Source: Chroococcidiopsis sp. TS-821
Lineage (GTDB): Bacteria; Cyanobacteriota; Cyanobacteriia; Cyanobacteriales; Chroococcidiopsidaceae
NCBI RefSeq assembly: GCF_002939305.1
Contig: NZ_MVDI01000001.1
Coordinates: forward strand, 806,001 to 870,000
Reading direction: 5' to 3'
Length of the DNA stretch: 64,000 nucleotides
The notes beneath the pieces were generated by a model, which was given only the letters and a program-made list of their open reading frames with translations, was not told where the DNA came from and did no database searches. The position numbers were made by a program, and so were the translations under genes. How positions within the stretch are numbered: the stretch's first letter is position 1; every line of letters begins with the position of its first letter. Of this stretch, positions 46,651-56,007 are shown one piece after another.

Positions 46651-48231
46651 GTGCGCCTGTTAACAACAATTGCGGCGTTGCGTTGTTACTTGAATATTTG
46701 CCGTTTGGAAGATAACCGGTTGACGCCAGAGAAAGCAAGCGGTAGTGCTTCTTCATACCAATCAGTTGGTTTGGTTCCAACGATGGGAGCCTTGCACGCA
46801 GGTCATCTTAGTCTTATCGAACGCGCAAGACAAGAAAACGAGACAGTCATTGTCAGCATTTTTGTTAATCCATTACAGTTTGGCCCCAATGAAGATTATC
46901 AGAGTTATCCACGCACGCTCGATCGCGATCGCCAACTGTGCGAACAAGCAAAAGTAGACGTCTTATTTGCTCCTACTCCCAAGGAAATGGAAATTACTTC
47001 CACGCCGCTGACTCAGGTTGTACCTCCCGTAGAAATGACGTCCGTTTTATGCGGGCGATCGCGTCCTAATCACTTTCAAGGTGTTGCGACAATCGTCACG
47101 AAACTACTCAATGTTGTACAACCCGATCGCGCCTACTTTGGGCAAAAAGACGGTCAGCAACTCGCAATTATTCGTCGCTTAGTACAAGATTTAAATATTC
47201 CCGTTGAAATTATTGGCTGTCCAATTGTCCGCGAAGCATCTGGACTTGCCATGAGTTCGCGCAATCAGTATTTGACACCCGAACAAAGACAAGAAGCTGC
47301 GATTTTGTATCATGCATTACAGCAAGCCCAAAAAGCTTTTACTGCAGGAGAGCATTGTAGCGAAGCATTAATTGAAACTGTAAAAAAAGAAGTCGCCACT
47401 GCGAGTGCTGTTACCCTGGAATATGTTGAATTAGTGCATCCCATAACATTGATGCCGTTGGAGAAAGTAGAGGAATCAGCAATGCTAGCGATCGCCGCGC
47501 GAGTTGGTACAGCACGGTTAATTGATAATGTCATTCTGCAAAATCGCCAACCAATCATCGCGATTGATGGTCCAGCTGGGGCGGGAAAATCTACCGTTGC
47601 GCGCCAAGTAGCTGCAAATTTAGGGTTACTGTATCTCGATACTGGTGCGATGTACCGTGCCTTAACTTGGTTAGTCTTGCAGTTAGGAATTCCGTTTGAA
47701 GATCAGTGCGCGATCGCCGAGTTAGCTAGTCAAAGTGAAATTCAGTTAGTTCCTGAAGTCGATCCTGAAGCTCCACAGCGAGTTTGGATTAACGATCGAG
47801 AAGTCACGCAAGCAATTCGCAGCATCGAAGTGACATCTCAAGTATCTGCGATCGCCGCTCAACCGGCTGTACGCAAAGCATTAGTGCAAAAACAACAAAG
47901 CTTTGGCAAAAAAGGTGGTTTGGTTGCGGAAGGGCGTGACGTTGGAACTCAAGTTTTTCCTGATGCGGAACTCAAAATTTTTCTCACGGCTTCGGTACAA
48001 GAACGAGCTCGACGCCGACAACAAGACTTTGAGGAACAAGGTCAACCACACATCAGCTTGGCACAACTAGAGAAAGACATTGCAGAACGCGATCGCAAAG
48101 ACAGTACTCGTAAAATTGCGCCACTACAAAAAGCGACTGATGCGATTGAAATACAAACTGATGGTAAAGATGTTGCCGAAGTGACTGCTGAAATTATCAA
48201 CTACTACAATCAACGGTTGTCACGCCGGTAA
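46651..48231 (+). CDS. panC/cmk: Bifunctional pantoate--beta-alanine ligase / cytidylate kinase
   Basis: About 526 aa, a fusion typical of cyanobacteria. Pantothenate synthetase part (1-285): VGLVPTMGALHAGHLSLIER; IFVNPLQFGPNEDY; YFGQKDGQQLAIIRRLV; and GLAMSSRNQYLTPEQR. Cytidylate kinase part (about 293-520): IAIDGPAGAGKSTVARQVA; YLDTGAMYRALTWLVL; VAEGRDVGTQVFPDAELKIF; and a LID RARRRQQDF. It supplies pantothenate for CoA and phosphorylates CMP/dCMP. The frame extends to a GTG at 46621, but GTG 46651 with gggag upstream gives MRLLTTIAALRCYL, the normal N terminus. Confidence 0.95.
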   Translation: MRLLTTIAALRCYLNICRLEDNRLTPEKASGSASSYQSVGLVPTMGALHAGHLSLIERARQENETVIVSIFVNPLQFGPNEDYQSYPRTLDRDRQLCEQAKVDVLFAPTPKEMEITSTPLTQVVPPVEMTSVLCGRSRPNHFQGVATIVTKLLNVVQPDRAYFGQKDGQQLAIIRRLVQDLNIPVEIIGCPIVREASGLAMSSRNQYLTPEQRQEAAILYHALQQAQKAFTAGEHCSEALIETVKKEVATASAVTLEYVELVHPITLMPLEKVEESAMLAIAARVGTARLIDNVILQNRQPIIAIDGPAGAGKSTVARQVAANLGLLYLDTGAMYRALTWLVLQLGIPFEDQCAIAELASQSEIQLVPEVDPEAPQRVWINDREVTQAIRSIEVTSQVSAIAAQPAVRKALVQKQQSFGKKGGLVAEGRDVGTQVFPDAELKIFLTASVQERARRRQQDFEEQGQPHISLAQLEKDIAERDRKDSTRKIAPLQKATDAIEIQTDGKDVAEVTAEIINYYNQRLSRR

Positions 48232-48509
48232 GTTTAATCGCGCGATCGATTTCTTATGCTTTGTTCAACATTGTTTACCTAATTTAGTCAAAGTGTAAGC
48301 GATCGCTTTTTGTTCTCTTCAATATCACTCAATTGTAGTATCAGAATATGAGCAAAATTCAGCCTATTTAATCTTTTTTTAACTTAGTCAAACATTAATT
48401 TTTATTTCGCTTCATTTTTCAAATTCAGACTAGTGAATACTACGTATAGGTGCCTAAACTTCTACAATAGATACTTTGTTGGCAAGCACTTATGTGAGGA
48501 TTTCACACA

Positions 48510-49124
48510 ATGGCATTTGAACTTTCACCTCTACCTTATAATTACGATGCCCTAGAGCCGTACATCGACACCCAAACGATGCAGTTGCATCATGATATGC
48601 ACCATCAGACTTACGTCAACAACCTCAATGCTGCAATAGAAAAACACGCAGAACTACAAAGCAAAAGTCTCGAAGATTTAATACGCGAACTTGATAGTAT
48701 TCCAGATGACGTGCGGACTGCTGTACGCAATAACGGTGGCGGTCACATTAACCATACAATGTTCTGGGAAATCATGGGACCGAATGCAGGTGGCGAGCCG
48801 ACTGGCGCAGTTGGCGAAGCAATTCGAGACACCTTTGGTGATTTTGAAACCTTCAAGCAACGGTTCAATGATGCTGGAACCAAGCAATTTGGTAGCGGTT
48901 GGGTATGGCTTGTGCGCAGCCCTGACGGTAAGCTAGAAGTCATAAGTACTCCCAACCAAGACAGCCCCATTACCCAAGGATACTTCCCGATTATGGGTAA
49001 TGATGTCTGGGAACACGCTTACTATCTCAAGTACCAAAACCGCCGTGCTGAATATCTTAAACAATGGTGGAACGTCGTTAATTGGGATGAAATCAATAAG
49101 CGCTTTGAGATGTCAACTCGCTAA
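48510..49124 (+). CDS. sodA: Superoxide dismutase, Mn type
   Basis: 204 aa, no signal peptide, so cytosolic. Metal ligands: H27 ([13 protein letters not shown]), the His in [10 protein letters not shown], and Asp and His in [21 protein letters not shown] and TPNQDSPI (Gly and Gln at the metal-discriminating places) point to manganese; iron enzymes have Gln in the earlier place and Ala in the later. Many cyanobacterial Mn enzymes are membrane-anchored, and this one is not. aggattt lies before the ATG. A strong terminator follows at 49153-49183, so the gene is monocistronic. Confidence 0.95.
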   Translation: MAFELSPLPYNYDALEPYIDTQTMQLHHDMHHQTYVNNLNAAIEKHAELQSKSLEDLIRELDSIPDDVRTAVRNNGGGHINHTMFWEIMGPNAGGEPTGAVGEAIRDTFGDFETFKQRFNDAGTKQFGSGWVWLVRSPDGKLEVISTPNQDSPITQGYFPIMGNDVWEHAYYLKYQNRRAEYLKQWWNVVNWDEINKRFEMSTR

Positions 49125-49152
49125 TTCATTGATGTCATTAGCCTGAATCAAG

Positions 49153-49183
49153 ACAGTCACGACTGCATCGTGGCTGTTTTTTT
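49153..49183 (+). terminator. Intrinsic terminator of sodA
   Basis: Stem ACAGTCACGA / TCGTGGCTGT (10 bp with one G-T pair), CTGCA loop, then TTTTTTTG. 28 bp after the sodA stop. Confidence 0.92.
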
Positions 49184-49308
49184 GTAGTTCAAGCAACAGG
49201 GGCAAGGCACTGCTTTACTTGCAGAGGTTAAAGTTAAATTTCTAGGGAAGTGCCCTAAAATTTTAAATTCACAATACTATTAAGACTAACCCTGACTAGT
49301 GTTGCTTT

Positions 49309-49515
49309 ATGGATAGTAAAGACTTAGCGCAATACTTGGAAGCTACAAATAGTATTTTCAAACCTTGGCTGTTAGTACAGCTACGCTTAAAAAAACTTCA
49401 AGAACGTCGTGCTACAATCTCACCGGAAGAATATGCGCAAGAATTGACAGACATTCACCAAGATTTGATGAACTTGGGAGAATGGTGGCAGGGAATTGAA
49501 GATGAAGTATTCTAG
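49309..49515 (+). CDS. Conserved small cyanobacterial-type protein, unknown function
   Basis: 68 aa, helical and charged: MDSKDLAQYLEATNSIFKPW, then LLVQLRLKKLQERRATISPE and ALTDIH-like ELTDIHQDLMNLGEWWQGIE. No signal peptide or membrane segment. The regular amphipathic helices and good start (ATG with a short leader) suggest a real protein. I do not recognise a family. It lies between sodA and ppk1 but is separated from both by more than 180 bp, so it is probably expressed alone. Confidence 0.7.
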   Translation: MDSKDLAQYLEATNSIFKPWLLVQLRLKKLQERRATISPEEYAQELTDIHQDLMNLGEWWQGIEDEVF

Positions 49516-49762
49516 CAAAATACAAAAAGCTATAAGCTAATGCTTGATAGTTGAGAGCGACAAGTTTTTACTAAGTAAGTAGATAAAAACACGTAATTAG
49601 TTTGTTTGTTGCTAATTCCTAACTACTTTCGTATTTCTGATTTAGTGACTTTGGCGTAGAGAATTTTAAATTATATCTACGGACTTAATCAAAATATAAA
49701 ATTTAACATCCAAAATGGTATTAAATCCCTACTAAAGTTTGCCTGGCAGTTACTCAACTCCT

Positions 49763-51928
49763 ATGCCCAGAACTAAAAAAACCGCAACTGAAATTAATCT
49801 TAAAGATCCTCAATACTATTTTAATCGCGAGCTAAGCTGGTTAGAGTTCAATCGTCGAGTATTACACGAAGCCTGCGATCCGCGTACGCCGTTATTAGAG
49901 CGACTCAAGTTTTTGGCAATTTTTAGTTCCAACTTAGATGAATTTTTCATGGTACGCGTTGCTGCTTTAAAGGAACAAGTTGCAGCAAAAGTAACGCAAT
50001 TAACCCCCGATGGTCGAACACCGCAAGAACAACTCGACGCAATTAGTCAACGATTACGTCCCCTGGTAACTCAACAACACCAGCACTTTGAGCAAGTCAT
50101 TCGCCCTGCGTTAGCCCAAGCAGGGATTTATATTCTCGATTACATTGATTTAAATCAGGAACAGCGGACTTATCTACAAGACTACTTTGAAGAGCAAATT
50201 TTTCCTGTTCTTACCCCACTCGCAATTGATCCTAGCCATCCATTTCCGTTTATTTCCAACCTCAGCTTGAATCTAGCCGTCGTCGTCAAAAATCCAGATA
50301 CCGACGCCGAGTTCTTTGCCAGAGTCAAAGTTCCTAAGGCCTTACCTCGCTTTTTGGCACTACCCCCAGAATTAGGAGTACAGGCAAATGAGCAGCCGGT
50401 GCATTGGACGGGAGTTCTTTTAGAACAGGTGCTAGCACATAATCTAGAGTCGCTATTTCCTGGAATGAATATTCAGGAATATTACCTATTTCGCATTACC
50501 CGCGATTCTGATTTGGAGCTAGAAGAAGATGAAGCGGATGACTTGCTACAAGCAATTGAGCAAGAATTGCGTAAGCGCCGTGTTGGTGGTTCTACAGTTA
50601 GGCTAGAAATTGAGTCGCATATTCCAGAATCCGTTAGGTTAAAGCTACTACAAGAGTTAGATTTAGAAGAAACGGATGTATATGAAATTCAAGGGCTACT
50701 AGGCTTAGGGGATCTCATGTCTTTTCTGGCATTACCCTTACCTGAACTTAAAGATCCGCCCTGGAAAGCGGTTGTGCCGCCTCGCGTGCAAGGAATCAGT
50801 GTTCCTATTGGTCCAGAAATTCAGGAGTCTGAGGAAGGTAAAGATTTTTTCTCAGTAATTAAAGAAGGAGATTTATTAGTCCACCATCCGTACGAATCTT
50901 TTTCTGCAACTGTCCTGCGGTTTATCATGCAAGCCGCCTACGACCCAGATGTATTAGCGATTAAAATGACGCTTTATCGTACCTCTGGAGATTCACCTAT
51001 TGTTAATGCACTGATTGCTGCTGCTGAAAACGGCAAGCAAGTTGCGGTTTTAGTTGAACTCAAAGCCCGTTTCGATGAGGAAAACAATATTTATTGGGCG
51101 CGACGCTTGGAACGCGTAGGGGTACATGTTGTTTACGGCGTTACAGGCTTAAAGACGCACTCGAAGATTGTTATGGTGGTGCGCCGCGAAGGCGATCGCA
51201 TCCATCGCTACGTCCATATCGGCACAGGTAACTATAACCCCAAAACGGCACGTCTCTACACCGATTTAGGACTGTTTAGTTGTCGCGAAGAACTAGGGGC
51301 AGACTTAACCGATTTATTTAACTACCTAACGGGATACTCGCGTCAAAAGTCTTATCGTCAGTTGTTGGTTGCACCTGTGAACATGCGCGATCGCTTTCTT
51401 GCTTTGATCCGGCGTGAAATTGAACATTGTCACAACGGCGCAACTGGTCGCATCGTTGCTAAAATGAACTCCTTAGTAGACCCACAAATCATTGCAACAC
51501 TTTATGAAGCATCGCGCGCAGGGGTACAAATCGATTTAATCGTGCGTGGTATCTGCTGCTTATGTCCTGGACTCCAAGATATTAGTGAAAATATCCGCGT
51601 CATTAGTATTGTAGGACGTTTTTTAGAGCACTCGCGTATCTTTTACTTTTACAACAATGGTCAAGAAGAAACTTTTATTGGCAGTGCTGACTGGATGCCA
51701 CGCAATCTAGATCGTCGCGTAGAAGCGATTACCCCAGTAGCCGATCCAAAAATTGCCAAAGATCTTCAAGAGATCTTAGGGATTATGCTGGCAGATAATC
51801 GCCAAGCTTGGGACTTGCAACCGGATGGCAGTTATATTCAAAGACAACCAACCGAAGATAGTCCAGAAGCAAGCTCGCAAAAAATCTTAATGCAGATGGC
51901 GCTTGATGCAGGACTAGCAAAAGAATAG
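49763..51928 (+). CDS. ppk1: Polyphosphate kinase 1
   Basis: About 721 aa. N and H domains at the front (YYFNRELSWLEFNRRVLHEA; FLAIFSSNLDEFFMVRVAA; PVLTPLAIDPSHPFPFI). The C-terminal half is phospholipase-D-like: the autophosphorylated His region VYGVTGLKTHSKIVMVVRRE, YVHIGTGNYNPKTARLYTDL, and the second HxK-type part EHSRIFYFYNNG with FIGSADWMPRNLDRRVE. It makes polyphosphate from ATP. The frame opens at TTG 49739, but ATG 49763 (MPRTKKTATE) is preferred. Single gene; no ppx nearby. Confidence 0.96.
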   Translation: MPRTKKTATEINLKDPQYYFNRELSWLEFNRRVLHEACDPRTPLLERLKFLAIFSSNLDEFFMVRVAALKEQVAAKVTQLTPDGRTPQEQLDAISQRLRPLVTQQHQHFEQVIRPALAQAGIYILDYIDLNQEQRTYLQDYFEEQIFPVLTPLAIDPSHPFPFISNLSLNLAVVVKNPDTDAEFFARVKVPKALPRFLALPPELGVQANEQPVHWTGVLLEQVLAHNLESLFPGMNIQEYYLFRITRDSDLELEEDEADDLLQAIEQELRKRRVGGSTVRLEIESHIPESVRLKLLQELDLEETDVYEIQGLLGLGDLMSFLALPLPELKDPPWKAVVPPRVQGISVPIGPEIQESEEGKDFFSVIKEGDLLVHHPYESFSATVLRFIMQAAYDPDVLAIKMTLYRTSGDSPIVNALIAAAENGKQVAVLVELKARFDEENNIYWARRLERVGVHVVYGVTGLKTHSKIVMVVRREGDRIHRYVHIGTGNYNPKTARLYTDLGLFSCREELGADLTDLFNYLTGYSRQKSYRQLLVAPVNMRDRFLALIRREIEHCHNGATGRIVAKMNSLVDPQIIATLYEASRAGVQIDLIVRGICCLCPGLQDISENIRVISIVGRFLEHSRIFYFYNNGQEETFIGSADWMPRNLDRRVEAITPVADPKIAKDLQEILGIMLADNRQAWDLQPDGSYIQRQPTEDSPEASSQKILMQMALDAGLAKE

Positions 51929-52387
51929 AACGCTTGCACGAGTATTGACTAGCCACTTCCGTCCATGCCAGTTGCTACAACAGGAAAAACCCCACATTTG
52001 GCACTCCTCAATTTTGCTGGCAAAAACCAAGCTATTTAAAGCCTTCTAAACTTGGGGAGCTAGTGCACCCTTGAGGTGTTTGCCATTGTAGCAACTGGTA
52101 TGGATTAGGCGGTAAGTTCTCCTTCATCAAGTCTGAAACTTCTGTAGAACTATGTCATTTCGGTTAGTCAATAGTCACTAGCCGCCATTTTTATCGTTAC
52201 CAATTAACCGGACTCAATATTAGATCTTTCTTTAACAAACTCTACCTTAATAAACTTTCCTAATTAATAGCTGTAATATTTGTAATAGCGACTGTAAGAC
52301 GATTCACCCAGCAGATAGAGTGAAGTAGGGTTAACTATGTCATAAACTAAACTAAACATTTAACAAATCGCTACTCGTTATCATTGG
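51929..52387. other. Intergenic region holding a MITE-like element
   Basis: 459 bp between ppk1 and a receiver gene. The left third is occupied by the inverted-repeat element at 51963-52103. The rest is AT-rich leader sequence with no gene seen. Confidence 0.55.
51963..52103. mobile_element. MITE-like inverted-repeat element (141 bp)
   Basis: Ends are ccatgccagttgctaca (51963-51979) and tgtagcaactggtatgg (52087-52103), a 17-bp inverted repeat with 16 matches. The interior is partly self-complementary and has no coding capacity. Target-site duplications are not obvious. Size and structure suit a non-autonomous transposable element or a large hairpin RNA. Confidence 0.5.
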
Positions 52388-52789
52388 ATGTTACCCTTGT
52401 CTTGCCAGTCTAGTACCTTACGCGTTTTAGTAGCTGATGACCACGAGCTAACCCGCTTTAGCCTTAAGTTAGCATTAGCTAATCAGGAAAATATTGAGTT
52501 AGTTGGTTTAGCAAGCAATGGCTTAGAAGCAGTGGAAATGGTACAACGCCATCACCCTGATGTAATTATTCTCGACCTGCAAATGCCAGTTATGGATGGC
52601 TTAAGCGCATCTAATCAAATTAAACATATTGCACCAAGTACTCAAATTATTGCTTACTCCTCCTTAGAGGAACCAAAGCTACGCGAGAACAACCAACTTA
52701 ACAATATGGACGCTTTTTGCCGAAAAGATACATCTACTCCAGAATTAATTGCTTTAGTCCGCGAGATCGGCGCGCGCAATATGAAATAG
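52388..52789 (+). CDS. Single-domain response regulator
   Basis: 133 aa, receiver domain only. Acidic pocket DDHE near residue 17, phosphorylation site D in VIILDLQMPVMDG, T/S switch in IIAYSS, and K in FCRKDTSTPEL. There is no output domain, so it would act by protein-protein contact or phosphotransfer. The fold and the DDHELTRFSLKLAL start resemble NarL-type receivers that have lost the HTH. No kinase gene is nearby. A strong terminator follows (52836-52876). Confidence 0.9.
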   Translation: MLPLSCQSSTLRVLVADDHELTRFSLKLALANQENIELVGLASNGLEAVEMVQRHHPDVIILDLQMPVMDGLSASNQIKHIAPSTQIIAYSSLEEPKLRENNQLNNMDAFCRKDTSTPELIALVREIGARNMK

Positions 52790-52835
52790 CAAAAAGTACG
52801 TCTAGCAGCTAAGGGAAACACGAGTGAACTAATTG

Positions 52836-52876
52836 AGCGCCAAAGAATGTAGTTAAGTCTGATTTTGGCGCTTTTT
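52836..52876 (+). terminator. Intrinsic terminator of the receiver gene
   Basis: Perfect 9-bp stem AGCGCCAAA / TTTGGCGCT (52836-52844 and 52864-52872) with a 19-base loop, then TTTT. It also faces the end of the minus-strand gene at 52900 and may serve both. Confidence 0.8.
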
Positions 52877-52899
52877 GGCATTAATACTAACTTGTTGAC

Positions 52900-53085
52900 T
52901 TAAAAAGACTGCGCTTCATTGGGAAAAGTGCGACGATACTCATCAATCAAGTCATCCATTTCTTCTAACGCTTGATTAACATCCGTTCTTAAAATTCCTA
53001 AGTTGGGTTGTTCTAATAATCGTAGGAGAGTTTCACGTTTACTCACAACTTTAGCAACTCGTTCGCGTAATGTTTCTGGGTTCAT
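52900..53085 (-). CDS. Small helical protein, unknown function
   Basis: 61 aa: MNPETLRERVAKVVSKRETL, then LRLLEQPNLGILRTDVNQAL and EEMDDLIDEYRRTFP. Two or three charged helices, no membrane segment. Reads like a conserved cyanobacterial hypothetical protein; no named family recognised. It is convergent with the receiver gene. Confidence 0.7.
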   Translation of the reverse strand: MNPETLRERVAKVVSKRETLLRLLEQPNLGILRTDVNQALEEMDDLIDEYRRTFPNEAQSF

Positions 53086-53195
53086 ATTGAGATTTTACTT
53101 GCTGACTCTGCCCCTATTGTAGTCAAAGCGATCGCATCCCAGCCTATTCTACAAATCCTATCTATTGTAATCGGACATAGCTAATTTGTGAGTTC

Positions 53196-53357
53196 ATGGC
53201 GACGAATTCCCCAGAGCCTACCTTACAGCTTGATGGTTGGACAATGCGATCGCTGCAATCTTCTGACATAGACGCACTTGCCGCAATTTGGGCTGATCCT
53301 GAAGTCACGCGCTTTCTTCCCAGCCAAGGAGTACCAATTCCGAGAGTTAGAAAATGA
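53196..53357 (+). pseudogene. N-terminal fragment of a GNAT acetyltransferase
   Basis: 53 codons from ATG: LQLDGWTMRSLQSSDIDALA then AIWADPEVTRFLPSQGVPIP, the start of a RimJ/RimL-type N-acetyltransferase, followed at once by RVRK and a stop. The acetyl-CoA-binding part is missing. The DNA then continues into the methyltransferase fragment at 53382, so a deletion probably fused two former neighbours. Confidence 0.7.
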
Positions 53358-53381
53358 CGGCTTTACTTTAGAATTGCTACC

Positions 53382-53654
53382 ATGCTGAAGCCGAAAGGCA
53401 TCTTTTACTTGCGAGATACCATTTTCTCATTTCCACCTGCCGAATATGAAGCATCGATTAATGAATGGATTCAACGAGTTGCTACTGAGGGTGAATGGTG
53501 GATAGCCAAAGATTTTGAGATGCACGTGCGCGAGGAACATAGCACGTATGCATGGATTATCGAGGAAATGTTGACAAAAGCAGGGTTTGAGATAGTGGAA
53601 GCAAGTTACAATACACCAACCTATGCTGAGTATCTATGCTTCAAAAGCAGTTGA
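53382..53654 (+). pseudogene. C-terminal fragment of a class I SAM methyltransferase
   Basis: 90 codons: MLKPKGIFYLRDTIFSFPPA, then EWWIAKDFEMHVREEHSTYA, and MLTKAGFEIVEASYNTPTYA. This is the last third of a class I methyltransferase. The frame is open a little farther back (RLYFRIAT before MLKPKG), so the current ATG is internal. The SAM-binding glycine motif is absent, and the protein would not be active. I call it a truncated remnant next to the GNAT fragment; expression is unknown. Confidence 0.7.
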
Positions 53655-53694
53655 TAATAAAGCTTAGAGTTATTGCCATTACCTGCAAAGCATT

Positions 53695-54288
53695 ATGTTA
53701 CGTCAAACATCTTTAGGAACACTAGGGTTAGTTCTCGGTGGGATATTAACTGTTGTTGGATTTACTGCCTATTTCAATGGCAACCCGACGCTAAATTTAG
53801 TGGGATTTTTCTACGGAATTCCTTTATTTCTCGGAGGCTTAGCGCTGAAAGCAGCAGAACTCGTACCAGTGCCCTTTAGCCAACCAACAACTTCAGAGGT
53901 ACTCGCGCTGCGTAAAACCCAAGCAACAGCAACCCAAAACCAAATTCGTCAAGATGTGACGCGCTATCGTTACGGTCAAGAGGCACACTTGGATACAGCG
54001 CTTTCGTTTCTAGGTTTGAGTCCTACAGACGAAGAAAGACCAGTAATTACAGGTTTGCGCGAAACTGAAATTGCAGGTGCTTATGCTTTAATTTTAGAAT
54101 TTGACTCGCCACTGATTCCTTTACAAGTTTGGCAAGATAAACAGCAAAAAATGGAAAGTTTTTTTGGTCCTGGAATTCGCGTAGAAATTACCCAACCAGA
54201 AGCAGAAAAAATTGAACTAGCTTTAATTTCGACTCAAACCGCAAATAGTACAAACGTTCCAGCAGACTCAGAAGTTAAAGCGAGTTGA
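53695..54288 (+). CDS. DUF2854 membrane protein
   Basis: 197 aa. Two membrane segments at the N terminus (TLGLVLGGILTVVGFTAYF; LVGFFYGIPLFLGGLAL), then a soluble part that contains LALRKTQATATQNQIRQDVT, HLDTALSFLGLSPTDEERP and GAYALILEFDSPLIPLQVW. This layout is DUF2854, found in cyanobacteria and plastids. No function is assigned. It converges with the crr7-like gene (45 bp gap). Confidence 0.85.
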   Translation: MLRQTSLGTLGLVLGGILTVVGFTAYFNGNPTLNLVGFFYGIPLFLGGLALKAAELVPVPFSQPTTSEVLALRKTQATATQNQIRQDVTRYRYGQEAHLDTALSFLGLSPTDEERPVITGLRETEIAGAYALILEFDSPLIPLQVWQDKQQKMESFFGPGIRVEITQPEAEKIELALISTQTANSTNVPADSEVKAS

Positions 54289-54333
54289 AACAAAGTGAGT
54301 GCTTAATGTCTTCGCAGTGGTAAGTACCGTTAA

Positions 54334-54591
54334 CTACTTTTCTAGGCGTACCGCATACCACTGTAAATATTCTCCTGGACCTAAATCGAATTCACAACTT
54401 GTATCGATTAAATACTGAGCTTGTGCTTGAATTGATGTAAAGCGCTGTAACTCGCGTGGTAAATTTTCCTGGCGTTGAGTGAGAATTGCTTGCAGCTTTT
54501 CTAGGAGTTCAGCTGCTGTTAAAAACTGTTCAGGTTGGTTGGGTTCCAGCACAACAAAAGTGTCTTGCTGGTACATCATAGGGTCTGGCAT
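54334..54591 (-). CDS. Chlororespiratory reduction 7 (CRR7)-like protein
   Basis: 85 aa: MPDPMMYQQDTFVVLEPNQP, then EQFLTAAELLEKLQAIL and CEFDLGPGEYLQWYAVRLEK. The YQQDxFVVLExNQPEQFLT and GEYLQWYAVRLEK parts are as I remember the CRR7 family. In plants CRR7 is needed to assemble the chloroplast NDH-1 complex; in cyanobacteria its role is assumed to be similar. Soluble, no signal. Single gene, convergent with DUF2854. Confidence 0.75.
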   Translation of the reverse strand: MPDPMMYQQDTFVVLEPNQPEQFLTAAELLEKLQAILTQRQENLPRELQRFTSIQAQAQYLIDTSCEFDLGPGEYLQWYAVRLEK

Positions 54592-54795
54592 TTTTATGTT
54601 TGTGTAACTTTAGGTAGTGTCAGCTTTGAAAAAGGAAGTGTTATATTCTTGCTAAAATCGAAAGCTTTCTAGATTGTAAACTGTCTTTTACTTTGGTAGC
54701 GTTGTTGCGCTTCATCAAGGAATGGCGATGGCAAAGTCAAGCAATTTGGTGGTCTAGAAAGCGCACTGAATATCATACTTGAAAACTAGATTTAT

Positions 54796-55779
54796 ATGAG
54801 CCGAACTGATGCTTGTTTGATCTTTAATCCGGTTGCAGGTCAAAGCGATCCTGAGCAAGATTTAGCTCAAATTCGCGAAATTTTAGAAGCGGAAATTAAT
54901 CTAGATATTCGGTTTACCACCGAGGAAAAAGGTGCAGACGAGATAGCTAAAGAGGCGATCGCCCAAGGGGCAACGAAAATTATTGCTTCTGGCGGTGATG
55001 GAACATTGTCTACAGCGGCTGCGGCATTAGTCGGTACAGGTATTCCTCTTGGTATTATTTCTCGCGGTACAGCCAACGCTTTTGCAGCAGCTTTAGAGCT
55101 ACCCAACACAATTGAAGCAGCTTGTCAAACAATTTTAGGCGGTGCGACACGTGTTGTTGATGCGGCACGGTGTAATAATTTACCAATGGTTTTATTAGCA
55201 GGAGTCGGTTTTGAAGCTGAAACTGTCAAACGCGCCGATCGCGAAGCTAAAAATCGTTTTGGGATGTTGGCGTATGTTATGGCAGGACTTCAGGAATTGC
55301 GCGAAATGGAAAGTTTTGAAGCCGAAATAGAAACAGAGGATAAAATCATCACGGTGAGTGCAGTGGCGGTAACAGTTGCTAATGCTGCTCCCCCAACTTC
55401 AATTTTGGCACAAGGACCTGCCGGAGTCGTATTTGACGACGGGCTACTCGATGTGACAGTGATTGCGCCCGTATCGCGTGCCGGTGCGATCGCAGCTTCA
55501 TATCACTTACTCCAAACTGCCTTGAACGAAAATGCTACGCAGCGTGAGGATATTGGTTATCTCCGCGCCAAACGCGTTATTGTCCGTACAAATCCACCCC
55601 AAAGAGTCGTCTTAGACGGCGAACTAATTGGTGAGACTCCGATTGATGTCGAGTGCGTACCAGGAGGATTAACCATTTTTGTTCCTCAGGAAGCCGCCCC
55701 AGATACTTTTATGGAAAAACTTGAGGGACTACCCAACTTAAAAGTCGAGTCTAAACCTACCTCTGGATTTGAGGAGTAA
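54796..55779 (+). CDS. Diacylglycerol kinase-like lipid kinase (YegS/BmrU family)
   Basis: 327 aa. N-terminal catalytic domain: ACLIFNPVAGQSDPEQDLAQ, KIIASGGDGTLSTAAAALVG (GGDGT motif), PLGIISRGTANAFAAAL. C-terminal beta-sandwich: VLLAGVGFEAETVKRADREA, FDDGLLDVTVIAP, VVLDGELIGETPIDVECVPG. All family motifs are intact; it phosphorylates a lipid or related alcohol. The exact lipid is unknown. ATG start in good context. 228 bp to the next element (tRNA). Confidence 0.9.
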   Translation: MSRTDACLIFNPVAGQSDPEQDLAQIREILEAEINLDIRFTTEEKGADEIAKEAIAQGATKIIASGGDGTLSTAAAALVGTGIPLGIISRGTANAFAAALELPNTIEAACQTILGGATRVVDAARCNNLPMVLLAGVGFEAETVKRADREAKNRFGMLAYVMAGLQELREMESFEAEIETEDKIITVSAVAVTVANAAPPTSILAQGPAGVVFDDGLLDVTVIAPVSRAGAIAASYHLLQTALNENATQREDIGYLRAKRVIVRTNPPQRVVLDGELIGETPIDVECVPGGLTIFVPQEAAPDTFMEKLEGLPNLKVESKPTSGFEE

Positions 55780-56007
55780 GCTGCATCTGATGGATTCTAA
55801 CCAACACGAGTGAGAACCTGCCACAATTGCAGTTCAGAACTTAATTCAAGCCTTGTGAGTGGATTGCATTAGGATCGACAAAGCTTTGATGAATCAGAAG
55901 ATTACTGATGAATCTATCAACTTTGCAAATTATCCCTAGCGAAGTGCTACAAGATTTTGCAATTTAACGATTTTCTACTCCGCCTAAAATTAAGCATTGT
56001 TGCATAA

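Noticed and set aside
53336-53388. Frame reading FRELENDGFTLELLPC next to the GNAT fragment
   Set aside because: Could be the end of a third broken gene, but it is too short to assign and may be a chance frame at the deletion junction.
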